In this document: positions 12,184 through 19,141 of the stretch, in pieces
Position numbering within the stretch: the first letter of the stretch is position 1
Layout of the letters: every line of letters starts with the position of its first letter
Assembly: GCA_039029935.1 (NCBI GenBank)
Contig: JBCCFC010000082.1
Span: forward strand, 1-19,141
DNA from: G039029935 sp039029935
Lineage (GTDB): Bacteria > Chloroflexota > Anaerolineae > Caldilineales > Caldilineaceae
DNA: 19,141 bases
Reading direction: 5' to 3'
Program-made: the position numbers and the translations under genes
The notes under the pieces: model-generated
The model's database searches: none
Seen by the model: the letters and a program-made list of their open reading frames with translations, nothing else
What the model was told of the DNA's origin: nothing

Positions 12184-13818
12184 ATGATAAACACAATCAA
12201 ACAACTGACGGGCGGTGAAGCTATCGTCCAAGGGTTACGCAATCACAATGTTGACACCCTCTTTGGTCTGCCCGGTGTCCAAAACGACTGGCTCTATAAT
12301 GCGCTCTATGACCAGCGTGACCACATTCGTGTCATCCACACGCGTCATGAGCAAGGGGCGGGCTATATGGCGTTGGGTTATGCGATGGCACGGGGGGATG
12401 TCGGTGTGTGTAGCGTTGTGCCGGGGCCGGGCTTTCTCAATGCAAGTGCAGCATTGGCAACCGCGTATGGACTGAATGCAAAGGTGCTATGCTTGAGTGG
12501 ACAGATTCCCTCGCCCAAAATTGGCAAGGACCAAGGGCAACTACACGAGATACCCGATCAACTGAGCATCATGCAACAGCTTACCAAGTGGTCGGCACGG
12601 GTCAACAGCCCGGCCGAAGCGCCGGTGATGGTGGCGGAGGCGTTCCGTCAACTGCATTCGGGGCGACCGCGTCCGGTAGGGTTAGAGGTACCGATGGATG
12701 TGTTGGCACGGAGAGAGGCGGTTGACACGGTGCCTGCAAACCTACCCACGTTTATGCCCCCCGTCGATGAAGAGAAGTTAGAGGCAGCGGCCAAACTATT
12801 GGGACAGGCGGAGAACCCGATGATCTATGTCGGGGGCGGGGCGCAGGGAGTCAGCGAAAAAGTAACGGCACTGGCCGAGGCATTGCAAGCCCCTGTTGTC
12901 TGCTATCGCAATGGGCATGGTGTATTGGATGCGCGTCACCCGTTGAGCCTGCATTTGCAACCCTCACATGAGTTCTGGAAAAAGACTGACGTTGTACTGG
13001 GCATCGGCTCTTATATGCGGACACCGCTACAAGGCTGGGGCGTGGACGATAATCTCAAAGTGATTCATCTCGACGTAGACCCCAGTTCGCACACCATCAT
13101 CCGCAAACCGGATATCGCCCTGACCGCGCTGGCAGAGGACGCTGTGCCACTGCTGCTCGAACGTGTCGCCGCCTACAACAGCGTCCGTGCCTCGCGCACC
13201 GATGAACTGATGGCGATTAAGGCCGATTGGGCAGAGCGTACTGCTTATTTAGAAGAGCAGTTAGGCTATCTCAAAGTAATTCGCCATGAATTGGGTGAGG
13301 ATGGCATTTTTGTCGATGAGTTGACGCAAGTCGGTTTTGCCAGCCGTATCACCTACCCTACCTACAAGCCACGCACCTTTATCTCAACGGGCTATCAGGG
13401 GACCTTGGGCTATGGGTTCCAGACCGCGCTGGGGGTCAAGGTTGCCAAGCCCGACACGCCTGTGATTTCGATTGCGGGTGATGGCGGCTTACTATTTGGT
13501 GTGCAGGAGTTGGCGACGGCGGTGCAACACAAAATTGGGCTGGTGACGCTGATCTTCAACAACAACCAGTATGGCAATGTCCAGCAAATGCAGAAAAATC
13601 TCTATGGCAACCGTGTCATCGCCACTGATTTGCACAATCCTGATTTTGTAAAGTTGGCCGAGGCATATGGGGCCAATGGCTTCCGTACCAAAACCTTGGA
13701 TGAACTGCGGGGTGCCATTCGCAAGGGATTTGAGAGCGATCTGCCCACATTGATTGATATACCCGTAGGTGATTTGCCAAGCGTAGACCGATTCCGGGGA
13801 CTGCCGAGGGTTCGGTAG
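12184..13818 (+). CDS. Thiamine diphosphate-dependent enzyme, acetolactate synthase/decarboxylase family
   Basis: 544 residues with the three-domain layout of acetolactate synthase-like ThDP enzymes: pyrimidine-binding domain (about 8-170), central domain (about 195-330) and pyrophosphate-binding domain (about 370-530). Catalytic Glu56 lies in HTRHEQGAGYMA, the Glu that activates the cofactor. The ThDP/Mg motif starts at GDGG (432-435, Asp433) and ends with NNNQYGN (459-465). The family decarboxylates 2-keto acids or condenses them. The gene is not clearly biosynthetic IlvB: no small regulatory subunit (ilvN/ilvH) or ilvC follows, and the chain is somewhat shorter. Benzoylformate-, guanidino-oxopentanoate- or sulfo-type decarboxylases are alternatives. 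ATG follows AGGAAAG by 3 bases; AGG itself is at a better distance. Confidence 0.88.
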   Translation: MINTIKQLTGGEAIVQGLRNHNVDTLFGLPGVQNDWLYNALYDQRDHIRVIHTRHEQGAGYMALGYAMARGDVGVCSVVPGPGFLNASAALATAYGLNAKVLCLSGQIPSPKIGKDQGQLHEIPDQLSIMQQLTKWSARVNSPAEAPVMVAEAFRQLHSGRPRPVGLEVPMDVLARREAVDTVPANLPTFMPPVDEEKLEAAAKLLGQAENPMIYVGGGAQGVSEKVTALAEALQAPVVCYRNGHGVLDARHPLSLHLQPSHEFWKKTDVVLGIGSYMRTPLQGWGVDDNLKVIHLDVDPSSHTIIRKPDIALTALAEDAVPLLLERVAAYNSVRASRTDELMAIKADWAERTAYLEEQLGYLKVIRHELGEDGIFVDELTQVGFASRITYPTYKPRTFISTGYQGTLGYGFQTALGVKVAKPDTPVISIAGDGGLLFGVQELATAVQHKIGLVTLIFNNNQYGNVQQMQKNLYGNRVIATDLHNPDFVKLAEAYGANGFRTKTLDELRGAIRKGFESDLPTLIDIPVGDLPSVDRFRGLPRVR

Positions 13819-13829
13819 ATGAAAAAAAT

Positions 13830-13854
13830 AGTACCGCAGATTGATTATCTGCGG
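13830..13854. repeat. Covarying palindromic repeat, copy 1
   Basis: After AGTA (13830-13833), CCGCAGAT (13834-13841), loop TGATT and ATCTGCGG (13847-13854) form a perfect 8-bp hairpin. Two further copies occur near 16425 and 18078. A competing perfect 8-bp inverted pair uses GATTGATT (13839-13846) and AATCAATC (13861-13868). The location is 12 bases after the ThDP enzyme stop. There is no T-run on the plus strand; A7 precedes the stem, so on the minus strand it would look like a terminator. Confidence 0.7.
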
Positions 13855-13900
13855 GCTGACAATCAATCGCTAATCTGTTGTACTAATTTTATACTTTCCT

Positions 13901-14524
13901 ATGCGATCAAAAATTTCAACTATCTTTTTCGATTTTGATGGGGTTCTGACCACGCATAAATCAGGGTCATACACGACCTGTCTCAATATCCAGAGGGCGG
14001 TCCCGCATATCGCCTTTGACTCTATTTTGCACTGCTATCGTCAGCACCACGCTCACTTGCTGGTTGGGCAAACCACACACCAAGCAGTCTGGGCATCATT
14101 TTGTGAATGTATCGGCGTCTCTCTGGATATAAGCGTCCTTAACAAGGCATTTCAGGATACACCCATGAACACACAAGTGCTGACGCTCTGTCAGCAGTTC
14201 CATTCAACCTATCGTTTGGGTGTGATTACCGATAACAGTGCAGAACGCTTTGAGGTCGTGAAACAGGTCATGGAGCTGACCCGTTTGTTTGATATCTTCA
14301 TCGTGTCGGGCGATCTTGGATCACGCAAGGACAGTGTAGCCAATTTTAAGCAAGCCTTGACCTTGGCGAATGCTGCTGCCCATGAATGTGTGTTTATTGA
14401 TAACAATCCATCAAACCTAGTCATCCCCGCCCAATTAGGGTTTCATACGATTTTTCACGATGATGCGCAAAACGATGTCGAAGGCTTGAAGCAAACATTG
14501 ACAAGGTATGGTGTTGTGCTATGA
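13901..14524 (+). CDS. HAD-superfamily hydrolase (probable small-molecule phosphatase)
   Basis: A 207-residue haloacid-dehalogenase fold protein. Motif I is FFDFDGVL with nucleophile Asp11 and acid/base Asp13; motif II is Thr110 in VITDNSAE; motif III is Lys143 in GSRKDS; motif IV is Asp167 in FIDNNPSN. All catalytic residues are present, so it should be active, most likely as a phosphatase with a small alpha-helical cap (about 20-90). The substrate is unknown. The ATG at 13901 has no clear Shine-Dalgarno sequence. The stop codon overlaps the start of the GH26 gene in ATGA (14521-14524), which indicates translational coupling and a possible shared role in handling sugars, although that link is inference. 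Confidence 0.9.
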   Translation: MRSKISTIFFDFDGVLTTHKSGSYTTCLNIQRAVPHIAFDSILHCYRQHHAHLLVGQTTHQAVWASFCECIGVSLDISVLNKAFQDTPMNTQVLTLCQQFHSTYRLGVITDNSAERFEVVKQVMELTRLFDIFIVSGDLGSRKDSVANFKQALTLANAAAHECVFIDNNPSNLVIPAQLGFHTIFHDDAQNDVEGLKQTLTRYGVVL

Positions 14525-16362
14525 GAGTCAACAAGTATTTACACTGCTTAATCGCATTTATGCTGGGTCTCTCCTCTATCTCTTTATCATCGGGATATGC
14601 AAGCACAATTTACGCATCCTCGCTCCGATCACTCCCAGCCCAACCACGTCCAACCCCCGTCAACCCCAATGCCACACAGCGTACCCGCGATGTGCTTGCC
14701 TATCTCACCAACCAGACCGATAACTGCGGTGTCATGGCTGGACAACAGACGGGTCATGGACTCCAAAGCACAGAAAGTTACCAAGCATTGATCGCCCAAC
14801 TTCAACAGGAGACAGGGCGGTGGGTCAGCTTTGTTGAACTTGATTACTATGATTGGGACCGCTCGCAGGACTATCGTGCCATGAATACGCCGTTACTTGA
14901 ACACTGGGAGCGAGGTGGTCTTGTGGGTGTCTCGTGGCATGCCCCCAACCCTTGGACCAATGGCGATTCTTGGGACCAGTCCAATGCCAATCTCAATGAA
15001 CTACTGGATGAAAATTCTGCGGTTCATGCGCGTTGGATAGCGGCACTGGATGGCGTGGCTGAGGGGCTGGCACATTTGCGGGACGCAGGTGTGGTGGTGC
15101 TGTGGCGTCCGCTACACGAAATGAATGGCAATTGGTTCTGGTGGGGCATGAACATCCACCCCGATGACCCGACTCCCTATCATCGGCTCTGGCAACACAT
15201 GTTTGACTATTTCACCCACACCAAAGGGCTGGATAATCTGCTCTGGGTCTACGCGACCACAGGTCATGTGCATTCATCATGGACCCGTCCGGTTGATTTC
15301 TATTATCCAGGCGATGCCTATGTCGATATTGTGGGACAGGATGTCTATAACGATGCGTTGGATGGTGTCAACTATGAGGAACTGCTGGCCTTGGGCAAAC
15401 CCTTTGCCTTAACCGAGTTTGGCCCACTCGATGCACGGGATGGCAGCTATGACATGCTCACTATGCTCAACCAAGTGCTGGCTCGTTACCCGCGTACCAT
15501 CTACTGGCTTTCCTGGCATGATTGGGTTGAGAATGGCGCACAGCAACATATCTCGATTATCCGCAACCAGAATGCCAATACGCTTATGAACCACGAGTGC
15601 GTCACCACGCTCGATGAAATGGCAATTAATACCGCTACACCTACGCCTACACCAATACCTACACCGACAGTTACATCAACACCACAACCAACCCTGCTCC
15701 AAGTCTACAAGACCGCCCAAGCCCCGATTATTGACGGCCACATCGACTCCATCTGGTCTGCCGCATCAGCACACAGGCTTGGCAATGCGGTTGTTGGGAA
15801 CAGTGTCCCGACGACCGATTTAACCGCCACCTTCCGCATTCTCTACGACGATGAGTATCTCTACCTGCTGTTGGAAGAGGTTGATGAGGCTGGGCAGCAT
15901 GACTCTGGTGCAGAGTGGTGGCATGATGACGGCACAGAAATCTACATTGACGGCGACCACAGCCAGCAAAGCATTTATGATGGCATCAACGACTTTCAGT
16001 TTGGGTTCCGCTGGCAAGATGAAGCCATCCATATCCCTATCCACTCTGCACCCGCACCAGATGGGCTACGCTTTGCCATGCGTGACATTGTGAACGGCGA
16101 CCACCAAGAGTTTGCCATCCCCCTGTTGGGCGTGGGGATTACGCCTCAACAAGGGGTGCGCTTTGGGCTGGATGTGCATGTCAACGATGATGATGATGGT
16201 GGCGAACGTGATACCAAGCTGGCATGGTTTGCGACCGCCGACACATCGTGGCAAGACCCCAGCACCTTTGGCACGGCAGAGCTTGTCGATACGATTGTAA
16301 ACTCTGGTTCAGACAGCGATTCCGTCTCACAATATGTATTTCTACCAGCGGTTATGCGCTGA
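14521..16362 (+). CDS. Secreted GH26 mannanase-like glycosidase with C-terminal carbohydrate-binding domain
   Basis: 613 residues. A signal peptide occupies about 1-28 (hydrophobic core IAFMLGLSSISL). A glycoside hydrolase family 26 domain follows (about 52-365): acid/base Glu200 in WRPLHEMNGNWFWWG and nucleophile Glu299 in ALTEFGP, with SWHAPNP and YPGDAYVDIVGQDVY also typical. GH26 enzymes are mostly endo-beta-1,4-mannanases. A Thr-Pro linker (371-391) leads to a CBM9-like domain (about 393-594; APIIDGHIDSIWSAA, then LYDDEYLYLLLE). The chain ends YVFLPAVMR, resembling the LPLV-type C-terminal tail that I recall on many Chloroflexota secreted proteins. The ATG overlaps the HAD stop codon. 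A mannan- or xyloglucan-related glucan substrate is inferred from family only. Confidence 0.92.
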   Translation: MRVNKYLHCLIAFMLGLSSISLSSGYASTIYASSLRSLPAQPRPTPVNPNATQRTRDVLAYLTNQTDNCGVMAGQQTGHGLQSTESYQALIAQLQQETGRWVSFVELDYYDWDRSQDYRAMNTPLLEHWERGGLVGVSWHAPNPWTNGDSWDQSNANLNELLDENSAVHARWIAALDGVAEGLAHLRDAGVVVLWRPLHEMNGNWFWWGMNIHPDDPTPYHRLWQHMFDYFTHTKGLDNLLWVYATTGHVHSSWTRPVDFYYPGDAYVDIVGQDVYNDALDGVNYEELLALGKPFALTEFGPLDARDGSYDMLTMLNQVLARYPRTIYWLSWHDWVENGAQQHISIIRNQNANTLMNHECVTTLDEMAINTATPTPTPIPTPTVTSTPQPTLLQVYKTAQAPIIDGHIDSIWSAASAHRLGNAVVGNSVPTTDLTATFRILYDDEYLYLLLEEVDEAGQHDSGAEWWHDDGTEIYIDGDHSQQSIYDGINDFQFGFRWQDEAIHIPIHSAPAPDGLRFAMRDIVNGDHQEFAIPLLGVGITPQQGVRFGLDVHVNDDDDGGERDTKLAWFATADTSWQDPSTFGTAELVDTIVNSGSDSDSVSQYVFLPAVMR

Positions 16363-16424
16363 GTGAAGCCGAAAAAGAACGGTAAATAGATTGCTTTGGC
16401 CGAGAAAGTATCGGGACAAAGGAC

Positions 16425-16448
16425 AGTATCGCAGGTTGGCTACCTGCG
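16425..16448. repeat. Covarying palindromic repeat, copy 2
   Basis: AGTATC (16425-16430) is followed by a hairpin with CGCAGGT (16430-16436), loop TGGCT and ACCTGCG (16442-16448). It lies in the 105-base gap between the convergent GH26 and M81 genes and could help end both transcripts, but no T-run follows. Sequence and loop match copy 3 except for compensating stem changes. Confidence 0.75.
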
Positions 16449-16467
16449 TCCTCTGCGCTCTCTGCGG

Positions 16468-17940
16468 TTAATCTTCTCCAAACGGATTCTCGACCCAAGG
16501 GAACTTGCTCATATCCACACGCTGATAGGGAATCTCCTTAAAGAGTGGTGCAACAGAGCCAGATGTCGCCATGTAGATAATCTCTTTGGCAATCGGCGCA
16601 AATCCAGCATAAAAGTGTTGTGTCGACTTAACCACCAGCAGTTGTTTGGACAGTGGGTCTACACCCAAATTGCTAAATACCTCTGGCGAGAAAACCTGGC
16701 TACGCTTGCTGTTGACAATGATATCGATGCCTTGACAGTGCAGTGCCACCGAATCACCACAGGCAATGGCCTTGGCTCCCTCGGTTTGCGGCCAGTTTTG
16801 GATCATGTCATCAGTAATCCCCGTGACCGTTGCTGTGATATCCAGTGGATCGCCCGACATTGGCCCCATCTTGCCACCCAAACGCAAATCAAGGGTTGCA
16901 CCCACACCTGCCGATTTCACCACTTGTACCACAATCGGGTCCCAGAACATGGCAATCGCCACATTCTTAGCACCCCGCTCTAGCAATGCGCGCAGCACAA
17001 ATGTCGAGTCGCTGGGCGCACCACCACCCGCATTATCCGCTTGGTCAGCCACAACGACAGGACCTGTTTCTGCGTTAGTTTCAATCGCCAGTGCCTTATC
17101 CAGCGCATCATCCAACGACAGACAGGGAACCTGAACATCATAGCGCAGTTCAAAGAATTTGTGCCCCCACGCTTCGGCCACCGTATCGGCTTGTGCTTGG
17201 TTGTTGTCCGTAATTGCCAGCATATAGGAACCCTCGGTCGGGACATCGCCCCAAGGGAAACAGTGCGCCAACGACAGCGAGAGGATGCCATCTTTGCCCT
17301 CCGCCGCCATCATCTCATCCACAAAGGTACGCATCGGTTCAAACGGTGTCAGATACATGCCAATCATGCGGCAGTCAAAGAGTGACATTGTGGGCTTGAT
17401 CTTGCCCTCGGCAGCGTCAGCACAGATGTCAAACAGCTCAATCGCACGGTCGTTGATATCAATGTGCGGATACTCTTTGTAGATAACAATCGCATCCGCT
17501 GTATCCACCATCTCCTGTGTGACATCACAGTGCAGGTCCAACTCCACACCGATGATGGTGTCTGGCCCCACAATTTCACGCACACGCTGAATCATATCCG
17601 TTTCGCAATCATCATAGCCCTCAGCAACCATCGCCCCATGTAAGGGCATGAGTACGATGTCAACGGGCAAATTCTCCTGTAACACACCGAGCATTTCATC
17701 GCGTAAATCTTCATAGGCTTTGCGCACAGTGATCCCCGCTGGCTGCGCAAAACAATAGAGGCTGAACACAAAGTCCCAGCCACGCTCTGCAGTTTTGGCC
17801 TCCAGCACATTCACAACATCGCCGCCCAGCGCATTATCATCGCGGTTACTAGGACGGATGACCGCAAAATCAGCGGCTCCCGTTGGCATGGGTGAAAACG
17901 TGTTGGTTTCAGTGGCAACGCCACCGACAAATACTTTCAT
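16468..17940 (-). CDS. M81 family metallopeptidase, MlrC-like
   Basis: A 490-residue protein of the M81 (microcystinase C-like) family with the usual two halves: an N-terminal DUF1485 region (1-about 290) and a C-terminal MlrC region. It begins GGVATETNTFSPMPTG, the family hallmark. Likely metal ligands are Glu11, His101 in MPLHGAMVAEG, Asp135 and His137 in ELDLHCD and His159 in KEYPHID. VADQADNAGGGAPSDST marks the second half. The name comes from MlrC, which cleaves linearised microcystin, but most members occur in organisms with no link to that toxin and probably act on small peptides or amides. ATG 17940 is preceded by AAGGAG (17948-17953) at 7 bases. Its own promoter (18013-18041) implies a single-gene transcript. 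Confidence 0.9.
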   Translation of the reverse strand: MKVFVGGVATETNTFSPMPTGAADFAVIRPSNRDDNALGGDVVNVLEAKTAERGWDFVFSLYCFAQPAGITVRKAYEDLRDEMLGVLQENLPVDIVLMPLHGAMVAEGYDDCETDMIQRVREIVGPDTIIGVELDLHCDVTQEMVDTADAIVIYKEYPHIDINDRAIELFDICADAAEGKIKPTMSLFDCRMIGMYLTPFEPMRTFVDEMMAAEGKDGILSLSLAHCFPWGDVPTEGSYMLAITDNNQAQADTVAEAWGHKFFELRYDVQVPCLSLDDALDKALAIETNAETGPVVVADQADNAGGGAPSDSTFVLRALLERGAKNVAIAMFWDPIVVQVVKSAGVGATLDLRLGGKMGPMSGDPLDITATVTGITDDMIQNWPQTEGAKAIACGDSVALHCQGIDIIVNSKRSQVFSPEVFSNLGVDPLSKQLLVVKSTQHFYAGFAPIAKEIIYMATSGSVAPLFKEIPYQRVDMSKFPWVENPFGED

Positions 17941-17980
17941 GGCTTTTCTCCTTTTTGGGCTATACCCTTTATATGTCTGT

Positions 17981-18011
17981 TATCATTGAAATCATGATAT
18001 TGCATTGCAAT
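17981..18011. promoter_or_regulatory. Two dyads at the start site of the M81 gene
   Basis: ATTGCATTGCAAT (17999-18011) is a perfect 13-bp dyad lying immediately downstream of the -10 box, over the expected transcription start. TATCAT (17981-17986) and ATGATA (17994-17999) form a 6-bp inverted repeat with a 7-base spacer. Both are placed where a repressor would block the promoter. No regulator was recognised. Confidence 0.45.
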
Positions 18012-18012
18012 A

Positions 18013-18041
18013 AGTATAGACAGAGTTGGTTGATTTGCCAA
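18013..18041 (-). promoter_or_regulatory. Strong sigma-70-type promoter of the M81 gene
   Basis: On the minus strand TTGGCA (18036-18041) and TATACT (18013-18018) are separated by exactly 17 bases; each matches consensus at 5 of 6 positions. Transcription would start near 18006, giving a leader of about 66 bases before the ATG at 17940. Confidence 0.65.
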
Positions 18042-18077
18042 CAACCCAAAGATGCATGTAGAGCAGCCCACTCTGCA

Positions 18078-18120
18078 AGTATCTCAGGTTGGCTACCTGA
18101 GCGTCGGGCGACAAGCCCGA
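18078..18120. repeat. Covarying palindromic repeat, copy 3, with second hairpin
   Basis: AGTATC (18078-18083) leads into CTCAGGT (18083-18089), loop TGGCT and ACCTGAG (18095-18101). A second hairpin follows after 2 bases: TCGGGC (18104-18109), loop GACAA, GCCCGA (18115-18120). Together they resemble the tandem-hairpin form of REP-type extragenic elements. The remaining sequence 18121-18327 shows no gene that I can support. Confidence 0.75.
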
Positions 18121-18327
18121 ACAATGTTCATTAATCTGTGATAACTCGCTACTCATGGACATCTCTCTTATGCATCACCATAGCGAATTCATTTGGCATT
18201 ATCCAGTATGTCACAATAGAGCATATGCTTCACTCGACCATCGCCGTCCGACGCACAGAGATAGGACGCATCCTCACCGACAATCGCCTAGTCTCGCATC
18301 TCGCATGTTGGTGAATCGCTCCAACCG

Positions 18328-18585
18328 ATGCTCAACAACACTGTTTATATAGACATCCGCCGCCGAACGCCAAAACTGCGCCACCACCTCGCCACCCTCT
18401 ACCCCGACAAAGAGGACATCCGCCGAGTGCTGGCCGACGCTGGCATCGACCCGACACGTATCTCCCTGAATGAGAGTGCGGAAACCATGTGGTTCAACGC
18501 GCTTAATGAGGCCGAAAAGTGTGGGCAGCTTCACGAGTTGATTGACATCGCCCACAGCGAATATGGTGTGCTCGTTGACAGTTGA
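18328..18585 (+). CDS. Small effector-associated-domain protein (EAD-like adaptor)
   Basis: An 85-residue protein. Residues about 15-80 (LRHHLATLYPDKEDIRRVLA, then DAGIDPTRISLNESAETMWF and a final helix ELIDIAHSEYG) resemble a death-fold-like effector-associated domain of the type LYPDExxxRRVxxDAGLDxxRI...NxWxxILxEAxxxGxLxxLLxxxxxEY. In known bacterial conflict and immunity systems such domains sit at the end of proteases, NTPases or TIR-type effectors and recruit partners by like-like contact. Here the domain stands alone, with no effector fused or adjacent. In-frame TAG at 18289 bounds the frame upstream, and there is no Shine-Dalgarno before ATG. It may be a true small adaptor, or the surviving end of a decayed gene. 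It converges with the regulator gene 9 bases away. Confidence 0.65.
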   Translation: MLNNTVYIDIRRRTPKLRHHLATLYPDKEDIRRVLADAGIDPTRISLNESAETMWFNALNEAEKCGQLHELIDIAHSEYGVLVDS

Positions 18586-18594
18586 TAGTTGTGT

Positions 18595-19141
18595 TTACAG
18601 CATCAGTATCCCTGCGCGAGTGGCGAGAACAACGGCTTCGGTGCGGCTTTGTGCGCCGAGTTTGCCAAAGATGGAATTGATATGAAACTTGACGGTGTGT
18701 TCGCTGATGGCGAGTTCACGGGCAATTTGCTTGTTGGTGAGGCCATCGGCCAGCCCCTCCAACACTTCCTGTTCACGGGGCGTTAACGGTTCAATTAGTG
18801 GTATGTCATCAGCAGTTGCAGGGAATGGGGCGGCTGTGGGTTGAACATCGACTAGGGTCTCGACAAATATCGGATCAATCACGATTAGGTTGTTGATGGC
18901 AGCGGTCAATGCAGCCACAATGGTGCCCTCATCAGCGTTGTGGACAAGTAGGCCGCTGACGCCTTGTCCCATAAATTCGGTCAGCGATGTTGGTTCACTA
19001 GTTTCCGGCAAGAGCAACACCATCGGCGGGTCCTCGGTGCTATAGTCGGTCAGTTGTGCGGTCAGAATGCCATCAGGTGCAAGAGAGCCGCTGAGTGAGT
19101 CACTATCTGGGACTTCCCACAGCAATACATCGGGTCGATAG
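18595..19141 (-). CDS. NarL/LuxR-type response regulator, 5' end beyond the window
   Basis: At least 181 residues are visible. The C-terminal LuxR helix-turn-helix is textbook: LTPREQEVLEGLADGLTNKQ (starting about 64 residues before the end), then ELAISEHTVKFHINSIFGKL and SRTEAV. The N-terminal part is receiver-like (YRPDVLLWEVPD at the right edge, PPMVLLLPE, GVSGLLVHN, AALTAAINN), but the position where the phosphorylated Asp is expected reads Trp-Glu (LLWEV). The frame is open through the right edge, so the TTG at 19125 is not the real start; about 40-50 more residues are expected. It probably binds DNA as a transcription factor. Its targets are unknown. The gene ends 9 bases from the convergent EAD-like gene. 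Confidence 0.88.
   Translation of the reverse strand, partial: YRPDVLLWEVPDSDSLSGSLAPDGILTAQLTDYSTEDPPMVLLLPETSEPTSLTEFMGQGVSGLLVHNADEGTIVAALTAAINNLIVIDPIFVETLVDVQPTAAPFPATADDIPLIEPLTPREQEVLEGLADGLTNKQIARELAISEHTVKFHINSIFGKLGAQSRTEAVVLATRAGILML

Noticed and set aside
18155..18352. Plus-strand frame of 65 codons upstream of the EAD-like gene
   Set aside because: His/Arg-rich, random-looking sequence without a ribosome site; it overlaps the EAD-like start in another frame.

Overview
The window looks like a piece of a bacterial chromosome of moderate GC content, most likely from the phylum Chloroflexota (Anaerolineae/Caldilineae-like). This is inferred from gene content only: a DUF4058 remnant, a C-terminal fragment of a AAA-ATPase/PD-(D/E)XK protein, a standalone effector-associated domain, a secreted glycosidase ending in a VFLPAVMR-type tail, an acidic-linker lipoprotein binding protein, and intergenic hepta-/octanucleotide tandem repeats. 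No rRNA, tRNA, CRISPR array or complete insertion sequence was seen.

Layout. (a) 1-2300, plus strand: a D-2-hydroxyacid dehydrogenase starting at TTG; a 21-bp perfect inverted repeat; a DUF4058 C-terminal remnant; then an antitoxin gene with a strong promoter, followed by a VapC-type PIN toxin interrupted by TGA at codon 9. (b) 2316-9330, minus strand, transcribed right to left: urtA-urtB-urtC-urtD-urtE-ureG. This is a full urea ABC transporter plus a urease GTPase carrying an unusual C-terminal domain of about 150 residues. The four junctions from urtA to urtE carry tandem repeats with units of 7, 8 or 15 bp; the urtE-ureG junction instead has a long imperfect stem. (c) 9331-9786: a divergent regulatory region with several perfect dyads. 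(d) 9787-11701, plus strand: DUF1801 protein, small membrane protein, M42-like metallopeptidase, probably one operon. (e) 11716-12045, minus strand: nuclease-domain remnant. (f) 12184-16362, plus strand: ThDP-dependent enzyme, HAD phosphatase, then a secreted GH26 mannanase-like enzyme overlapping the HAD gene by 4 bp. (g) 16468-17940, minus strand: M81 (MlrC-like) metallopeptidase with a clear promoter. (h) 18328-18585, plus strand: small effector-associated-domain protein; 18595-right edge, minus strand: NarL/LuxR-type regulator, truncated by the window.

How the genes fit together. UrtA is predicted to capture urea outside the membrane, UrtB/UrtC to form the channel, and UrtD/UrtE to hydrolyse ATP. 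UreG would help insert nickel into urease, whose structural genes are not in this window. The other genes look like separate metabolic units (keto-acid chemistry, peptide turnover, mannan breakdown). Decayed accessory genes (DUF4058, VapC, AAA/nuclease) lie at the borders of these blocks.

The strongest unusual signals are the G-free octamer tracts in front of urtB, urtD and urtE, which create false N-terminal extensions; a family of three short hairpins whose stems covary; the UreG fusion; three GTGCA-type operators between urtA and the DUF1801 gene; and the lone effector-associated domain.
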